From the NCBI GenBank assembly GCA_000721275.1, contig JOFO01000031.1, forward strand, positions 6,770 to 70,769: a DNA stretch of 64,000 bases. Reading direction: 5' to 3'. Under the pieces are notes generated by a model. That model saw nothing but the letters and a program-made list of their open reading frames with translations. It ran no database searches and was not told where the DNA came from. Numbering within the stretch: the stretch's first letter is position 1; every line of letters begins with the position of its first letter. Position numbers and translations under genes: made by a program. This DNA comes from Microtetraspora glauca. Its GTDB lineage: Bacteria; Actinomycetota; Actinomycetes; Streptomycetales; Streptomycetaceae. Below are positions 18,079 through 27,013 of this stretch, one piece after another.

Positions 18079-19350
18079 TCACCGGCCCGCCGCCACCGCC
18101 GCCCGCCGCCGCCGGTGGTCCCGGACGGCGACCGCGCCGCCCGCGATGGCCGCCACGAGGACGCCGCCGCTGACGACGACGTACGTGGCCAGGCGGGCGT
18201 TGCGCTGTTCCGGGGTCTCGCCGAGGTGGACGGCGGCCGGGGTGGGGGCCTCGGCGCGGGTGACGCCCTCGTGGGCGACCGGCTTCTCGATGGGCTTGTC
18301 GTCCTCGGTGAGGGCGCGGACCGGGTCGACGACGCCCCAGCCGACGAGGCGGTCGTGGCCGGCGACGGAGCGTTCGGCGGTCTGCTGGATCTGGGCCACG
18401 ATCTGCTCCTGGGTCCAGTCCCGGTGCTTGCTCTTGATGAGGGCGGCGAGCCCGGCGACGTACGGGGCGGAGAAGCTGGTGCCGTTGTCGGCGCAGTGGC
18501 CGCCGCCGGGGACGGTGGAGATCATGTCGACGCCGGGGGCGGCGACGCCGACGAAGTCGCCGGACTGGGAGAACTGGGCGCGCTCGTTGTTGCGGTCGGA
18601 GGCGGCGACGGCGAGGACGCCCTTGTACGAGGCGGGGTAGGTGGGTTTGACGTTGCCGCCCAGGCCGTCGTTGCCCGCCGAGGCGACGACGACGATCTCG
18701 GCGTCGAGCGCCGCCTGCACGGCCTGTTCCAGGAGTGGCGTCGGCTTCACCGCGTTGGCGGTGTCCTGGGAGATGTTGATCACGTTCGCCTTCTTGGCGA
18801 TGGCGTGGCGGATGGCCGCCGCGAGCGTGACCGCGGTGCCGTTGCCGTCGGCGTCGTTCTGCTGGATGGGGATGATCGTGGCGTCGGGGGCGAGTCCGAC
18901 GAAGCCGGTGCCCTTGGCGGGGCGGGCGGCGATGATGCCGGCGACCTTGGTGCCGTGGCCGACGGTGTCCGTCGTGCCGTTCTCCTTGCCGCGCTTCAGC
19001 TTGTAGCCGTTGGCGTCCTTGGCGTCCTTCGGGATCAGGTTGATCCCGGCCTTGGCGTCGACGGCCTTGGCGAGCTGGGGGTTGCGGGTGTCGACGCCAG
19101 TGTCGATGACGGCGACGCGGACGTTCTTGCCGGTGGACTGGGCCCAGAGTTCGTCGAGCTGGACGCGCTGCAGCGACCAGGGGCGTCCCTCGTACGGCTT
19201 GTTGGGGTACGTGCACTGGCCGTCGTCCGCCGCCGCCGGGGCCGCGCCGGCGAGCGGCAGGCCGACGGCGCAGAGCACCGTCGCGGCCAGGACCGGCAGG
19301 GCGGCCGGAGTGGGCAGGGGGTGGCGCCTCGGGCGCGGGGGCGTCCTCAT
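18079..19350 (-). CDS. mycP: Type VII secretion-associated serine protease mycosin
   Basis: Subtilisin-like protease that stabilises the ESX membrane complex and processes cargo. 423 aa. Signal peptide at about 1-41, catalytic Asp83 (VIDTGVD), His132 (GHGTKVAG), oxyanion Asn227 and Ser292 (NGTSFSAPYVAG). A C-terminal membrane helix at about 385-408 is followed by a basic tail. The ATG at 19350 overlaps the eccB stop by four bases (ATGA), so it is made with EccB. It is more typical of machine mycosins than the 14303-15622 gene because of this link. Longer upstream reading frames were rejected. Confidence 0.96.
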   Translation of the reverse strand: MRTPPRPRRHPLPTPAALPVLAATVLCAVGLPLAGAAPAAADDGQCTYPNKPYEGRPWSLQRVQLDELWAQSTGKNVRVAVIDTGVDTRNPQLAKAVDAKAGINLIPKDAKDANGYKLKRGKENGTTDTVGHGTKVAGIIAARPAKGTGFVGLAPDATIIPIQQNDADGNGTAVTLAAAIRHAIAKKANVINISQDTANAVKPTPLLEQAVQAALDAEIVVVASAGNDGLGGNVKPTYPASYKGVLAVAASDRNNERAQFSQSGDFVGVAAPGVDMISTVPGGGHCADNGTSFSAPYVAGLAALIKSKHRDWTQEQIVAQIQQTAERSVAGHDRLVGWGVVDPVRALTEDDKPIEKPVAHEGVTRAEAPTPAAVHLGETPEQRNARLATYVVVSGGVLVAAIAGGAVAVRDHRRRRAAVAAGR

Positions 19351-20885
19351 GAGCCCTGCGGCTGGCGGGCGCCGCCGGTGGAGAGGCGGGGGCCGGTGGG
19401 CAGGAAGGTGGACCACTCGGCGGGGATGGGCAGCGGCTCGATGTTCTTGTAGCCGAGGCGGTTCTGCGCCTGCTGGGCCTCGGCCTGCCGGGCCTGCTTC
19501 TCCTCCTCGGAGCCGGAGGAGCCGATGCCGGAGTCGTCGGTGGCGAGGTCGCCGTTGGACTGCATCGCGTAGCGCAGGCCGGTGTCGGTGACGAGGAAGA
19601 GGAAGCCGGTCTTGGTGGTGGAGCCCTTGAACTGGCGGAAGAGCTGGCCGGATCCGGGGGTGACGTACGCGCTGCTGGAGCCGGTCGGCAGGGTGGCGGG
19701 GAAGTCCTTGCCGGCCCAGGTGCTGAGGGTGGTGGCGCCGTTGTCCTCGTCGACCGCGCGGAGCACGTTGCAGACGGTGTTGCGGCTGCCCTCGCCGGTG
19801 CCGGCCTCGTTGACGGGGACGGGTTCGGCCTTCGGCCACTTCTTGTCCGCTCCGAAGGCGGCGCCCGGCTGGAAGGCGCCGCCGCTGGTCTTGGCGGCCT
19901 GGCCTGCCTGGCCGACCTCGACGAGCTGGCGGCTGTTGAGCAGCAGCTTGGCGGTGAAGTCGGAGATGGGCGCGACCCGGTCCTGGAGGACGACGTACAT
20001 CTTCCGTTCGGTGGCCTCGGACGCGGAGAGCACCATGCCGACCTTGGCGAGGTGGTCGACCTCGGGCAGCATGCCTTTGATCTCGGCGCGGGCGCCCGGC
20101 TCGCCGGGGATCTCCGGGAAGGAGATCGCGTCGCCCTTGTGCAGGGTGTTCAGCCACGCCTCGGAGACGCGCTGCGGGGCGCGGCCCTGGCCGACGAGCT
20201 GGCGGAGCAGCAGTTCGTCCTTGGCGACGGGGTACGCGGTCCCCTCCGCGTCGACGACGTAGCGGGTGCGGTCGGGGGCGGGGCCCTCGACGTAGAGCAG
20301 TTCGCCGCCGGTGAGGCGTTCCTCGCCGTCGGTCTTGGCCTCCTCGCGGGCGGCGAGGACGAAGGCGGCCTTCTGGATGGCCCTGCCGCCCTCGCCGGGG
20401 CGCTCGCAGACGGCCCAGCGCTTGGCGGCGCCCGCCTCCTTCGGGTCGGGGAGGCGGTCGGGGGCGTACGGGATGCCGAGGGTGGCGCCATGCGGGATCT
20501 TGCCGCTGTCGAGGACCGACTCGGCGACCGTGATGATCTTGTCCTTGTCGGGGTCGAGGAGCAGCTTCGCCGACGACATGTTGAGGACGGGGTGGAGCTG
20601 GGTCTTGTCGCCGGTCTTGAGGACCACGTACCGGGTGGTCGACTTGTCGGCGATGATGACGTTCTGGCCGGGCTTGTCCCAGTCCTTGGGGGCGACGGGC
20701 TTGAACATGCCCCAGGCCCCGAAGCCGGCGAGGATGACCACGCCGACGATGGCGCCCGGCAGCACCGCGCGCAGCGGACGCGGCGCGCCCTCCTCCGAGC
20801 CCGTCGAGTTCGGCTGCACGAACTGCGCGACCAGTCTCCGCTTCGCGAAGGTGTAGGCGTTCAGTTCGTCCCGTCGTGATGCCAT
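19347..20885 (-). CDS. eccB: Type VII secretion protein EccB
   Basis: Core subunit with one membrane helix and a large extracytoplasmic domain. 512 aa. The N-terminus MASRRDELNAYTFAKRRL is a family hallmark and fixes the start at ATG 20885; an in-frame upstream reading is rejected. The membrane helix lies at about residues 45-68 (GAIVGVVILAGFGAWGMF). The periplasmic-type repeat domain follows, with two Cys in the C-terminal third, and a Gln/Glu-rich stretch near residue 475. It overlaps mycP by four bases. Its promoter must lie in the 181-base gap shared with eccE. Confidence 0.96.
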   Translation of the reverse strand: MASRRDELNAYTFAKRRLVAQFVQPNSTGSEEGAPRPLRAVLPGAIVGVVILAGFGAWGMFKPVAPKDWDKPGQNVIIADKSTTRYVVLKTGDKTQLHPVLNMSSAKLLLDPDKDKIITVAESVLDSGKIPHGATLGIPYAPDRLPDPKEAGAAKRWAVCERPGEGGRAIQKAAFVLAAREEAKTDGEERLTGGELLYVEGPAPDRTRYVVDAEGTAYPVAKDELLLRQLVGQGRAPQRVSEAWLNTLHKGDAISFPEIPGEPGARAEIKGMLPEVDHLAKVGMVLSASEATERKMYVVLQDRVAPISDFTAKLLLNSRQLVEVGQAGQAAKTSGGAFQPGAAFGADKKWPKAEPVPVNEAGTGEGSRNTVCNVLRAVDEDNGATTLSTWAGKDFPATLPTGSSSAYVTPGSGQLFRQFKGSTTKTGFLFLVTDTGLRYAMQSNGDLATDDSGIGSSGSEEEKQARQAEAQQAQNRLGYKNIEPLPIPAEWSTFLPTGPRLSTGGARQPQGS

Positions 20886-21066
20886 CTGAAGTGTCGTCCC
20901 TCTCCCCGCCGGCCGACCAGGTTGCCACACTCGGCGGGCCCGTCCGCCGTCCCGCCGCCCCCTACTATGCCTGGCGGCACCCGTGTCTCACCGCTCAGGT
21001 AGGGTGATCGCCCGGTCAACGCCCAAGGGAATTCGGCTATTACGGACACGAGGGGGCAACGCGGCG
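20886..21066. promoter_or_regulatory. Divergent promoter region of eccB and eccE
   Basis: Gap of 181 bases between oppositely transcribed genes. A TAGGGT hexamer at 21000-21005 is a plausible -10 for eccE, but no matching -35 is seen. For eccB a TAGTAG at 20967-20962 with TGAGAC 17 bases before it is weak. The region must contain both starts. The exact sites are not supported by sequence alone. Confidence 0.4.
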
Positions 21067-22413
21067 ATGGGTACGGCGACGCGTGCGCGCGACGGGCGGC
21101 GGACCAGCGGCCGAGCGCCTCAATCTTCCCGACGGCAACGCAGCAACGGAAGCGCCGGGACAGGTGCCCCCGCTCCGGGTGCCGTCCCCGCGACGACGAC
21201 GCTGCGCCCCCTGTCCCGTACCGGCCGGATCGGCCCCGTGCAGCTGCGCCAGCTGGTGCTGGTGGAGTCGGCGCTGGCGCTGGTGGCGGTCGGTTTCGTG
21301 CTGGGCGGGCTGTGGCTGGTGCCGACGTGCGTCGCCGCCGGCGTCCTCGTGCTGCTCGCGGTGATACGCCGCCGGGGCCAGGCCGTGCAGGACTGGATGG
21401 GCACCGCGCTCGCGCTGCGGTCGCGCCGCCGCGACACCGAGCCGGCGGCGCCGGACGCGGACCCGTCGCTCGCCCCGGTGACGGAGAGCGTGCGGGGCCT
21501 CGGCGCCCAGCCGTACGTCGACCGGAACCACCGGACGGTGGGCATGCTGGGCGACGGCTCGTTCCTGACCGCGGTGCTGCGCGTCGAGGCGAGCGGTTCG
21601 GCGCTGCGGCCGGTCTTCGGCGCCCGCGCCTTCCCGCTGACCCTGCTCGGTGACGCGCTGGAGGTCGACGACATCGTGGTGGAGTCGGTGCAGCTGGTGC
21701 AGCAGGTGCGGCCCGCCCCGGCGCCGCACCTCCCGCAGCAGTCGGTGGCCCGGCTCTCGTACACCCCCCTCCAGGAGCGGACCGGCGCGCCCGCGCTGCG
21801 GCTGACCTGGGTGGCGGTGAAGCTGGACCCGGAGCGCTGCCGGGAGGCGGTCGCGGCGCGCGGCGGCGGCCTGGAGGGCGCGCAGCGCTGCCTGGTGCGG
21901 ATCGCGGACCATCTGGCGAGCCGGATCACCGGCGCCGGTTTCCAGGCGGTCGTCCTGGACCAGGAGGAAGTCAACTCGGCGATCGCGACGGCGGCCTGCA
22001 CCAGCCCGCACGCCGCGGCGCGGGCGGGCCGGGCCGGCGCCGCGCCGCAGCGGCGGACGGCGGAGACGTCCCGGGTCTGGCGGTGCGACGACCGCTGGCA
22101 CACCACGTACGCGGTCGGGCGCTGGCCCGAGCTCGGCCGGGGCGCGGCGCCGCTGCCGCGGCTGGTGTCGCTGCTGACGTCGGTGCCGGCGTACGCCACG
22201 ACGTTCAGCCTCACCGTCCGGCGCGGGAACCGGCAGGGCGCGATGGAGGTCGGCGGGCACGTGCGGGTGACCGGCGGTTCCGACAACGAACTCGTCCGGG
22301 TCCGCCGGACGCTGGAGCAGGCGGCGCGCACGGCGAAGGTCGGCCTGCTGCGGCTGGACCGCGAGCAGCTGCCGGGCGTGCTGGCGACGATGCCTCTCGG
22401 GGGTGCGCGATGA
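21067..22413 (+). CDS. eccE: Type VII secretion protein EccE
   Basis: Peripheral subunit of the ESX membrane complex. 448 aa from the chosen ATG at 21067 (MGTATRARDGRR), which is preceded by GAGGGGGCAACG. An in-frame GTG farther upstream would add 28 unlikely residues. The N-terminus is Ser/Arg-rich and disordered. Two adjacent membrane helices lie at about 63-108 (VLVESALALVAVGFVLGGLW and following), and the cytoplasmic EccE domain follows, including TYAVGRWPELGRG. Assignment rests on the topology and genomic place as well as domain resemblance. The stop overlaps the next gene by four bases. Confidence 0.88.
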   Translation: MGTATRARDGRRTSGRAPQSSRRQRSNGSAGTGAPAPGAVPATTTLRPLSRTGRIGPVQLRQLVLVESALALVAVGFVLGGLWLVPTCVAAGVLVLLAVIRRRGQAVQDWMGTALALRSRRRDTEPAAPDADPSLAPVTESVRGLGAQPYVDRNHRTVGMLGDGSFLTAVLRVEASGSALRPVFGARAFPLTLLGDALEVDDIVVESVQLVQQVRPAPAPHLPQQSVARLSYTPLQERTGAPALRLTWVAVKLDPERCREAVAARGGGLEGAQRCLVRIADHLASRITGAGFQAVVLDQEEVNSAIATAACTSPHAAARAGRAGAAPQRRTAETSRVWRCDDRWHTTYAVGRWPELGRGAAPLPRLVSLLTSVPAYATTFSLTVRRGNRQGAMEVGGHVRVTGGSDNELVRVRRTLEQAARTAKVGLLRLDREQLPGVLATMPLGGAR

Positions 22414-23129
22414 CGGTCCGCGGCGGAGCGGTGCGGGGGCTGCGCGGTCTGATCGGCCCGCGGCACGCGGGGCACACCGTGCCGACGGCCGAACTGGGCG
22501 CGCTGTCGCTGCCGGTGGGCGACGACGGCGTGGTGATCGGCGAGGACGCCGAGGGGCGCCCGCAGCTGGTGGGCTTCCACCGCTCGACGCCGTACGACGT
22601 GCTGCTGATCGGCGGTCTGTGGACGGCGCAGGTGCTGGCGCTGCGGGCCGCCGCCACCGGCTCCCGGGTCGTGGTGGAGACCGGCCGCCCGCACGCGTGG
22701 GTGGGGCTGGCGCAGGCGGCGGGCGCGGGCCTGGAGTGCATCACGCTGCACGACGTGGGCCGGGTCCCGCCGCTGGGCGCGACCGTCGGCAGCCCCGCGG
22801 TCGTGGTGCGGGACTGCGGCATGCGGCCGCCGCGCGGCCGGGTCGTGTCCTCGCCGTGGCAGTCGGTGCTGACGCTGCTGCCGTACCTCAGCCCGGTGGC
22901 CCCGCGCCTGATGCGCTCGGCCACGCTCGTCGGCGTCCAGCGGGTCTCGCCGCAGGAGGCCCAGCAGACCGGCCGGATCCTGGGGCTGACGCCGAGCGAG
23001 GTGGAGGCGCTGCCGACGCTCGCGGACGGCGTGACGCTGTGGTGCGCGGGCGGCGAGCGGCACTGGGTCCTCACCAACGCGACGGACGCGGAGTCGGGCC
23101 TGCTGGGCGCGGCCCGCCGCATGGACTGA
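22410..23129 (+). CDS. Unknown protein translationally coupled to eccE
   Basis: 239 aa, family not recognised. No signal peptide and no clear membrane helix, though residues 66-80 are hydrophobic (VLLIGGLWTAQVLAL). The first half reads like an alpha/beta domain, and the C-terminal third ends with a LPTLADGVTLWCAGG segment. The ATG at 22410 overlaps the eccE stop (ATGA), and a strong terminator follows at 23154, so it is the last gene of the eccE operon. It may be a detached EccE-like domain or an accessory machine subunit. Confidence 0.85.
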   Translation: MTVRGGAVRGLRGLIGPRHAGHTVPTAELGALSLPVGDDGVVIGEDAEGRPQLVGFHRSTPYDVLLIGGLWTAQVLALRAAATGSRVVVETGRPHAWVGLAQAAGAGLECITLHDVGRVPPLGATVGSPAVVVRDCGMRPPRGRVVSSPWQSVLTLLPYLSPVAPRLMRSATLVGVQRVSPQEAQQTGRILGLTPSEVEALPTLADGVTLWCAGGERHWVLTNATDAESGLLGAARRMD

Positions 23130-23153
23130 GGACCCGCGTCCTCCGGTACGTCC

Positions 23154-23181
23154 GAACCGGCCCCTGCGCGAGGGCCGGTTC
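23154..23181 (+). terminator. Terminator after the eccE operon
   Basis: Ten-base perfect arms GAACCGGCCC (23154-23163) and GGGCCGGTTC (23172-23181), 8-base loop, followed by CCTACTATTTCTCC, which has a pyrimidine-rich, T-containing tail. Confidence 0.8.
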
Positions 23182-23271
23182 CCTACTATTTCTCCTGGTG
23201 GCGCCGGGCCCGACGGCCCTGCGCCACGGGACACATGGTCCGCCGACAGGCCGTGAGCGAAAGGAACTCCC

Positions 23272-23505
23272 ATGGGGAGCGCGCAGGAGAAGGACGAGTT
23301 GTACGCCCTCGACATCTCGGACGTCGAGTGGATCGGCGCCCCCGGCACGAGCCCGGACGAGGAGCGCGTCGAGATCGCCCATCTGCCGAACGGGGCCGTC
23401 GCCATGCGCTCGTCGCTGGACCACGGCACCGTGCTGCGGTACACGGAGGCGGAGTGGACGGCGTTCGTGCTCGGCGCGCGGGACGGCGAGTTCGACCTGC
23501 GCTGA
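23272..23505 (+). CDS. DUF397 domain protein, orphan
   Basis: 77 aa. The C-terminal two thirds fit DUF397: VEIAHLPNGAVAMRSS, then VLRYTEAEWTAFVLGARDGEFDL, the usual ending of that domain. The N-terminus lacks the common Trp-Lys-Ser-Ser-Tyr start and has DVEWIGAPGTSPDEE instead. DUF397 genes usually sit beside an XRE-family regulator, and some of those pairs act as toxin-antitoxin or developmental switches. No such regulator is seen here. Start ATG 23272, GAAAGGAACTCCC upstream. A terminator follows. Confidence 0.85.
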   Translation: MGSAQEKDELYALDISDVEWIGAPGTSPDEERVEIAHLPNGAVAMRSSLDHGTVLRYTEAEWTAFVLGARDGEFDLR

Positions 23506-23940
23506 GCGGAGCGGCCCCGCGCCCGGTGCGGCGGGGCCGGACGAGGACCGGCGGCCGGGCCCCCGAGGGGGTGCCCGGCCGCCGGTGCGTCGCCTCACCC
23601 GTTCGGGCCATGCCGCCGGCGGGCGGCCGGGGAGAGGGGCCCGGACAAGTCCGTACACATTCCTCCGCGTTGCTCCGTCTTGTACGGTTTCACCCCCGTC
23701 CGTTTCCTCACGCTCCGCCGCGCGGGCGTCACACGGGCGCCGCTCCCGGCCGGAGCGGGGCCGTCCGGGAGCGGACGGGCCTGCCGCGGTGGCGTTGCGG
23801 ACGTTTAGGGTGGGTGGGGGCGCGGCGGAGGGATCCCTCGGAACGTTCGCCGGGTCCGAGGGGAGAGCCGGCCCGATGGCAGTGAACGGTGGCCCCGACG
23901 CACGACGGCACAAGGGTGCTCGACCACACCAGGAGGCAAA
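23506..23940. other. 435-base gap before the EspI-like gene
   Basis: After the DUF397 terminator nothing protein-coding stands out. The stretch 23630-23700 is somewhat lower in G+C. A TAGGGT at 23806-23811 could be a -10 element for the EspI-like gene, about 130 bases upstream of its GTG, but no -35 is visible at 16-19 bases. An AGGAGG ribosome site at 23932-23937 is very strong. Confidence 0.5.
23547..23586 (+). terminator. Terminator after the DUF397 gene
   Basis: Fourteen-base perfect arms at 23547-23560 and 23573-23586 with a 12-base loop that itself holds CCCC and GGGG. No T-run follows. Confidence 0.7.
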
Positions 23941-26820
23941 GTGAACGGCGATCGCGACGACATCCGCGGGGGCTGGAACGTGCCCGCCGACGAGTCCGAC
24001 GCGGATCCCGCCGAGATGACGGGTGAGTTCACCATCGACTACACCCCGCCGGCCTGGTACACGCAGAACGCGCCGGGCGGTCCGGGGGACGCCGGCGTCA
24101 CTCCCCCGCCACCGACGGGTGCGCCGGTCGCCGTCCCCGGGGCGCCCCCGGCCGGCTTCCAGCAGGGCTGGACGCCCACCACGCCGCCGCCCGCGCCCGG
24201 CCCGCAGGCCCCCGCGCCCGGCCCGTACGGGGCGTACGGCCCCGAGGCGGGCGCCCCCGGCACGCCGCCCGGCACACCGCCCGGTCACCCGGCCGCCGCG
24301 CCCGGCCCGTACCCCGGCCAGCAGCCGCCCGTACCCGGCCCTTACGGGTCGTACGGCCCCGGCCACCCCGCGCCCGACCCGGCTCCCGCTCCCGTTCCCG
24401 CTCCCGCCGCTGCCCAGAGCGGCGGCGAGGTGGAGAGCGGTGCCACCGTGCGCTTCAACCCGGCGTCGCTGCGGCCGGACGCCACTGCGCAGCCGGCGCC
24501 CGCGCCCGCCGCCGAGCCCCAGCCGGGCTCCCCCGAGGCGGCGGGCCTCGCCCGCGCCGACGTGCCCCCGGCCCCCGCCGCCGACGACGAGCCCGCCGAG
24601 CCCGACACCGCGCCGGAGGCCGCCGCGACGGCCGCGGAGCCGAAGACGGACGCGGAGGCGGAGTCGGAGTCGAGGGCGGAGGCGGAGCCCGCGGCCGACG
24701 CCGACGGCACCGACGACACCGACGCGGCCCCCTCGGACGAGCAGGCCGCCGACGCCGACGAGCCCGCCGACGAGCCCACCGCCGAAGCCGAGGCCGAGCC
24801 CGAGGAGGGCCAGGCGGCGGACGCTCCCGCCGACGCCACCCCCGTCGTCCCCGCCGCCGCACCGCTGCCCGCCGAAGGCGCGCCCGGCGCGCCCGTCGCG
24901 GGCGGTCCGCTGCCGCCGCTGCCGCCCGAGTTCCCGCCCGCCTCCCCCGAGGCCCAGCAGGCTCCGCAGGCCCAGCAGTCCCCGCAGCAGCCGCAGGGCG
25001 CGCCGCAGTGGCCCGGGCAGCCGGTGGCCGGCGCGCCCGGGGCCGTACCGCCGCAGGGCGGGTACGGCTACCCCCAGGGGCCCGGCGCGCCCGGTCAGCC
25101 CCCGCAGGCGCCCGCCGGGTACGGCTACCCGCCGCAGGCCCCGGCCGGGTACGGCTACCCGCACCCCGGCGCCCAGCCGCAGCCCCAGCCCCACGCCCAG
25201 CCCCACCCGCAGTCCCAGCCGCCGGTGCCCGCGCCCGGAGCGGAACAGGCCCCCAGCGGGTACGGGACGCCGCCGCAGGGTCCGGACGGGTACGGCTACC
25301 CGCCGCAGGGCGGGGTGGACCCGCGGACCGGGGCGGCCTGGCCGCAGCCGGTCACGCACGACCAGCGCGAGCGGTCGGTGCCGGGCGCGCCGCTCGGCTA
25401 CACGGCGGCGGTCGAGCTCTCCTCGGACCGGCTGCTGCGCAACACCAAGCAGAAGGCGAAGTCGAGCCGGAACCCGGGCGCGGCCTCGCGGTTCAAGCTG
25501 GGCGGCAAGAAGGAGGAGCAGGAGCGGCAGCGGAAGCTGGACCTGATCCGCACCCCCGTGCTGTCCTGCTACCGGATCGCGGTCATCTCGCTGAAGGGCG
25601 GCGTCGGCAAGACCACGACGACGACCGCGCTCGGCGCGACCCTGGCGATCGAGCGGCAGGACAAGATCCTGGCGATCGACGCCAACCCGGACGCGGGCAC
25701 GCTGGGCCGCCGGGTGCGGCGCGAGACCGGGGCGACCATCCGCGACCTGGTGCAGGCGATCCCGTACCTCCACTCGTACATGGACATCCGCCGGTTCACG
25801 TCGCAGGCGCCGTCCGGCCTGGAGATCATCGCCAACGACGTGGACCCGGCCGTCTCGACGACCTTCAACGACGAGGACTACCGGCGGGCGATCGACGTCC
25901 TGGGCAAGCAGTACCCGGTGATCCTCACCGACTCCGGCACGGGTCTGCTGTACAGCGCCATGCGCGGGGTGCTGGACCTGGCCGATCAGCTGATCATCAT
26001 CTCGACGCCGTCCGTGGACGGCGCCTCCAGCGCCTCGACGACGCTGGACTGGCTGTCGGCGCACGGGTACGCGGAGCTGGTGCAGCGCTCGATCACGGTG
26101 ATCTCCGGGGTCCGCGAGACCGGCAAGATGATCAAGGTCGAGGACATCGTCCAGCACTTCCGGACGCGCTGCCGCGGGGTGGTCGTGGTGCCGTTCGACG
26201 AGCACCTGGCGGCGGGCGCCGAGGTGGACCTCGACATGATGCGGCCGAAGACCCGGGAGGCGTACTTCGACCTCGCGGCGATGGTGGCCGAGGACTTCGC
26301 GCGGGCGCAGCAGGCGCAGGGCCTGTGGACGGGCGACGGGCAGGGCGGCATGCCGCCGCACATGGCGCCGCCGATGCCGGGCCAGTACGCCCCCGGCCCG
26401 TACGGCCCCGCCCAGCCGGGTCAGCCCGGCCAGCCGGCCCCGGGGCAGCCGTACGGCGCTCCGCCCGGGCCGGGCCGGCCGTACCCCGGACAGCCGATGC
26501 CCGGCGCGTACGGCCCCGGCCAGCCGGCCCCCGGTCAGCCCGCGCCCGGTCAGCCGTACCCGCCGCAGGGCCAGCCGCAGCCGTACCCGCAGCCGGGACA
26601 GGCCGCGCCGGGGCAGCCGCAGCCGGGGCAGCCGGGGCCGTACCCCGGACAGCCGTACGGGCAGCAGCCGTACCCGCCGGGGGCGGCTTCCGGCCAGCCG
26701 GGGCAGCCCGCGCAGCCGTACGGGCAGCCGCCGGCCGCCGGGCAGCCGTTCGGTCAGCCGCTGCCTCCGCAGGCCCCGCCGCAGACGCCTCCGCAGGCGC
26801 CGCCAGCCCCTCAGCAGTAG
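23941..26820 (+). CDS. EspI-like P-loop ATPase with long disordered arms
   Basis: 959 aa. Residues 1 to about 480 are a Pro/Ala/Gln-rich, acidic, disordered arm with YGYPPQ-type repeats. The P-loop domain of the ParA/MinD class follows, with KGGVGKT at 552-558, and further matches such as [18 protein letters not shown] and LTDSGTG. A tail of about 160 residues is made of PGQP/PYGQP repeats. This layout matches the mycobacterial ESX protein EspI, a Pro-rich ATPase proposed to adjust ESX-1 secretion to energy status, more than a chromosome-partition ATPase. The start is the GTG at 23941 with a perfect AGGAGG. It lies in the locus flank and has its own terminator. Confidence 0.85.
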   Translation: MNGDRDDIRGGWNVPADESDADPAEMTGEFTIDYTPPAWYTQNAPGGPGDAGVTPPPPTGAPVAVPGAPPAGFQQGWTPTTPPPAPGPQAPAPGPYGAYGPEAGAPGTPPGTPPGHPAAAPGPYPGQQPPVPGPYGSYGPGHPAPDPAPAPVPAPAAAQSGGEVESGATVRFNPASLRPDATAQPAPAPAAEPQPGSPEAAGLARADVPPAPAADDEPAEPDTAPEAAATAAEPKTDAEAESESRAEAEPAADADGTDDTDAAPSDEQAADADEPADEPTAEAEAEPEEGQAADAPADATPVVPAAAPLPAEGAPGAPVAGGPLPPLPPEFPPASPEAQQAPQAQQSPQQPQGAPQWPGQPVAGAPGAVPPQGGYGYPQGPGAPGQPPQAPAGYGYPPQAPAGYGYPHPGAQPQPQPHAQPHPQSQPPVPAPGAEQAPSGYGTPPQGPDGYGYPPQGGVDPRTGAAWPQPVTHDQRERSVPGAPLGYTAAVELSSDRLLRNTKQKAKSSRNPGAASRFKLGGKKEEQERQRKLDLIRTPVLSCYRIAVISLKGGVGKTTTTTALGATLAIERQDKILAIDANPDAGTLGRRVRRETGATIRDLVQAIPYLHSYMDIRRFTSQAPSGLEIIANDVDPAVSTTFNDEDYRRAIDVLGKQYPVILTDSGTGLLYSAMRGVLDLADQLIIISTPSVDGASSASTTLDWLSAHGYAELVQRSITVISGVRETGKMIKVEDIVQHFRTRCRGVVVVPFDEHLAAGAEVDLDMMRPKTREAYFDLAAMVAEDFARAQQAQGLWTGDGQGGMPPHMAPPMPGQYAPGPYGPAQPGQPGQPAPGQPYGAPPGPGRPYPGQPMPGAYGPGQPAPGQPAPGQPYPPQGQPQPYPQPGQAAPGQPQPGQPGPYPGQPYGQQPYPPGAASGQPGQPAQPYGQPPAAGQPFGQPLPPQAPPQTPPQAPPAPQQ

Positions 26821-26842
26821 GGCGTCACAGGAGTAGACCAAT

Positions 26843-26876
26843 GAGGCTCCGTACCGGGTCACCGGTACGGAGCCTC
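26843..26876 (+). terminator. Terminator after the EspI-like gene
   Basis: Fourteen-base perfect arms (26843-26856 and 26863-26876) with a 6-base loop GGTCAC, 23 bases past the stop. The following CTTGCATTCC is T-containing. This is one of the cleanest hairpins in the window. Confidence 0.85.
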
Positions 26877-26914
26877 CTTGCATTCCCGCAGCCCACGCGG
26901 GGTTTGAGTCATCG

Positions 26915-26944
26915 TTGACGACGGCAGACCACCGCTGATACATC
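26915..26944 (+). promoter_or_regulatory. Possible promoter of the peptide ABC operon
   Basis: A good -35 TTGACG (26915-26920) is followed after 18 bases by TACATC (26939-26944), a poor -10. It lies about 70 bases before the substrate-binding protein start. Listed as a candidate only. Confidence 0.3.
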
Positions 26945-27013
26945 TTCGCTTCACCTGACGTCAGCCCAAGATCCACGACTCCACGACAGCTCGACCGACG
27001 CGAGGTCACGTCC

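Noticed and set aside
18079..20928. A single 949-aa frame spanning mycP and eccB
   Set aside because: The part beyond 19350 is out of frame with eccB and lacks motifs; mycP and eccB overlap by four bases in different frames.
23776..23815. A full promoter for the EspI-like gene using TAGGGT at 23806
   Set aside because: No -35 element at 16-19 bases, so only a possible -10 is recorded.
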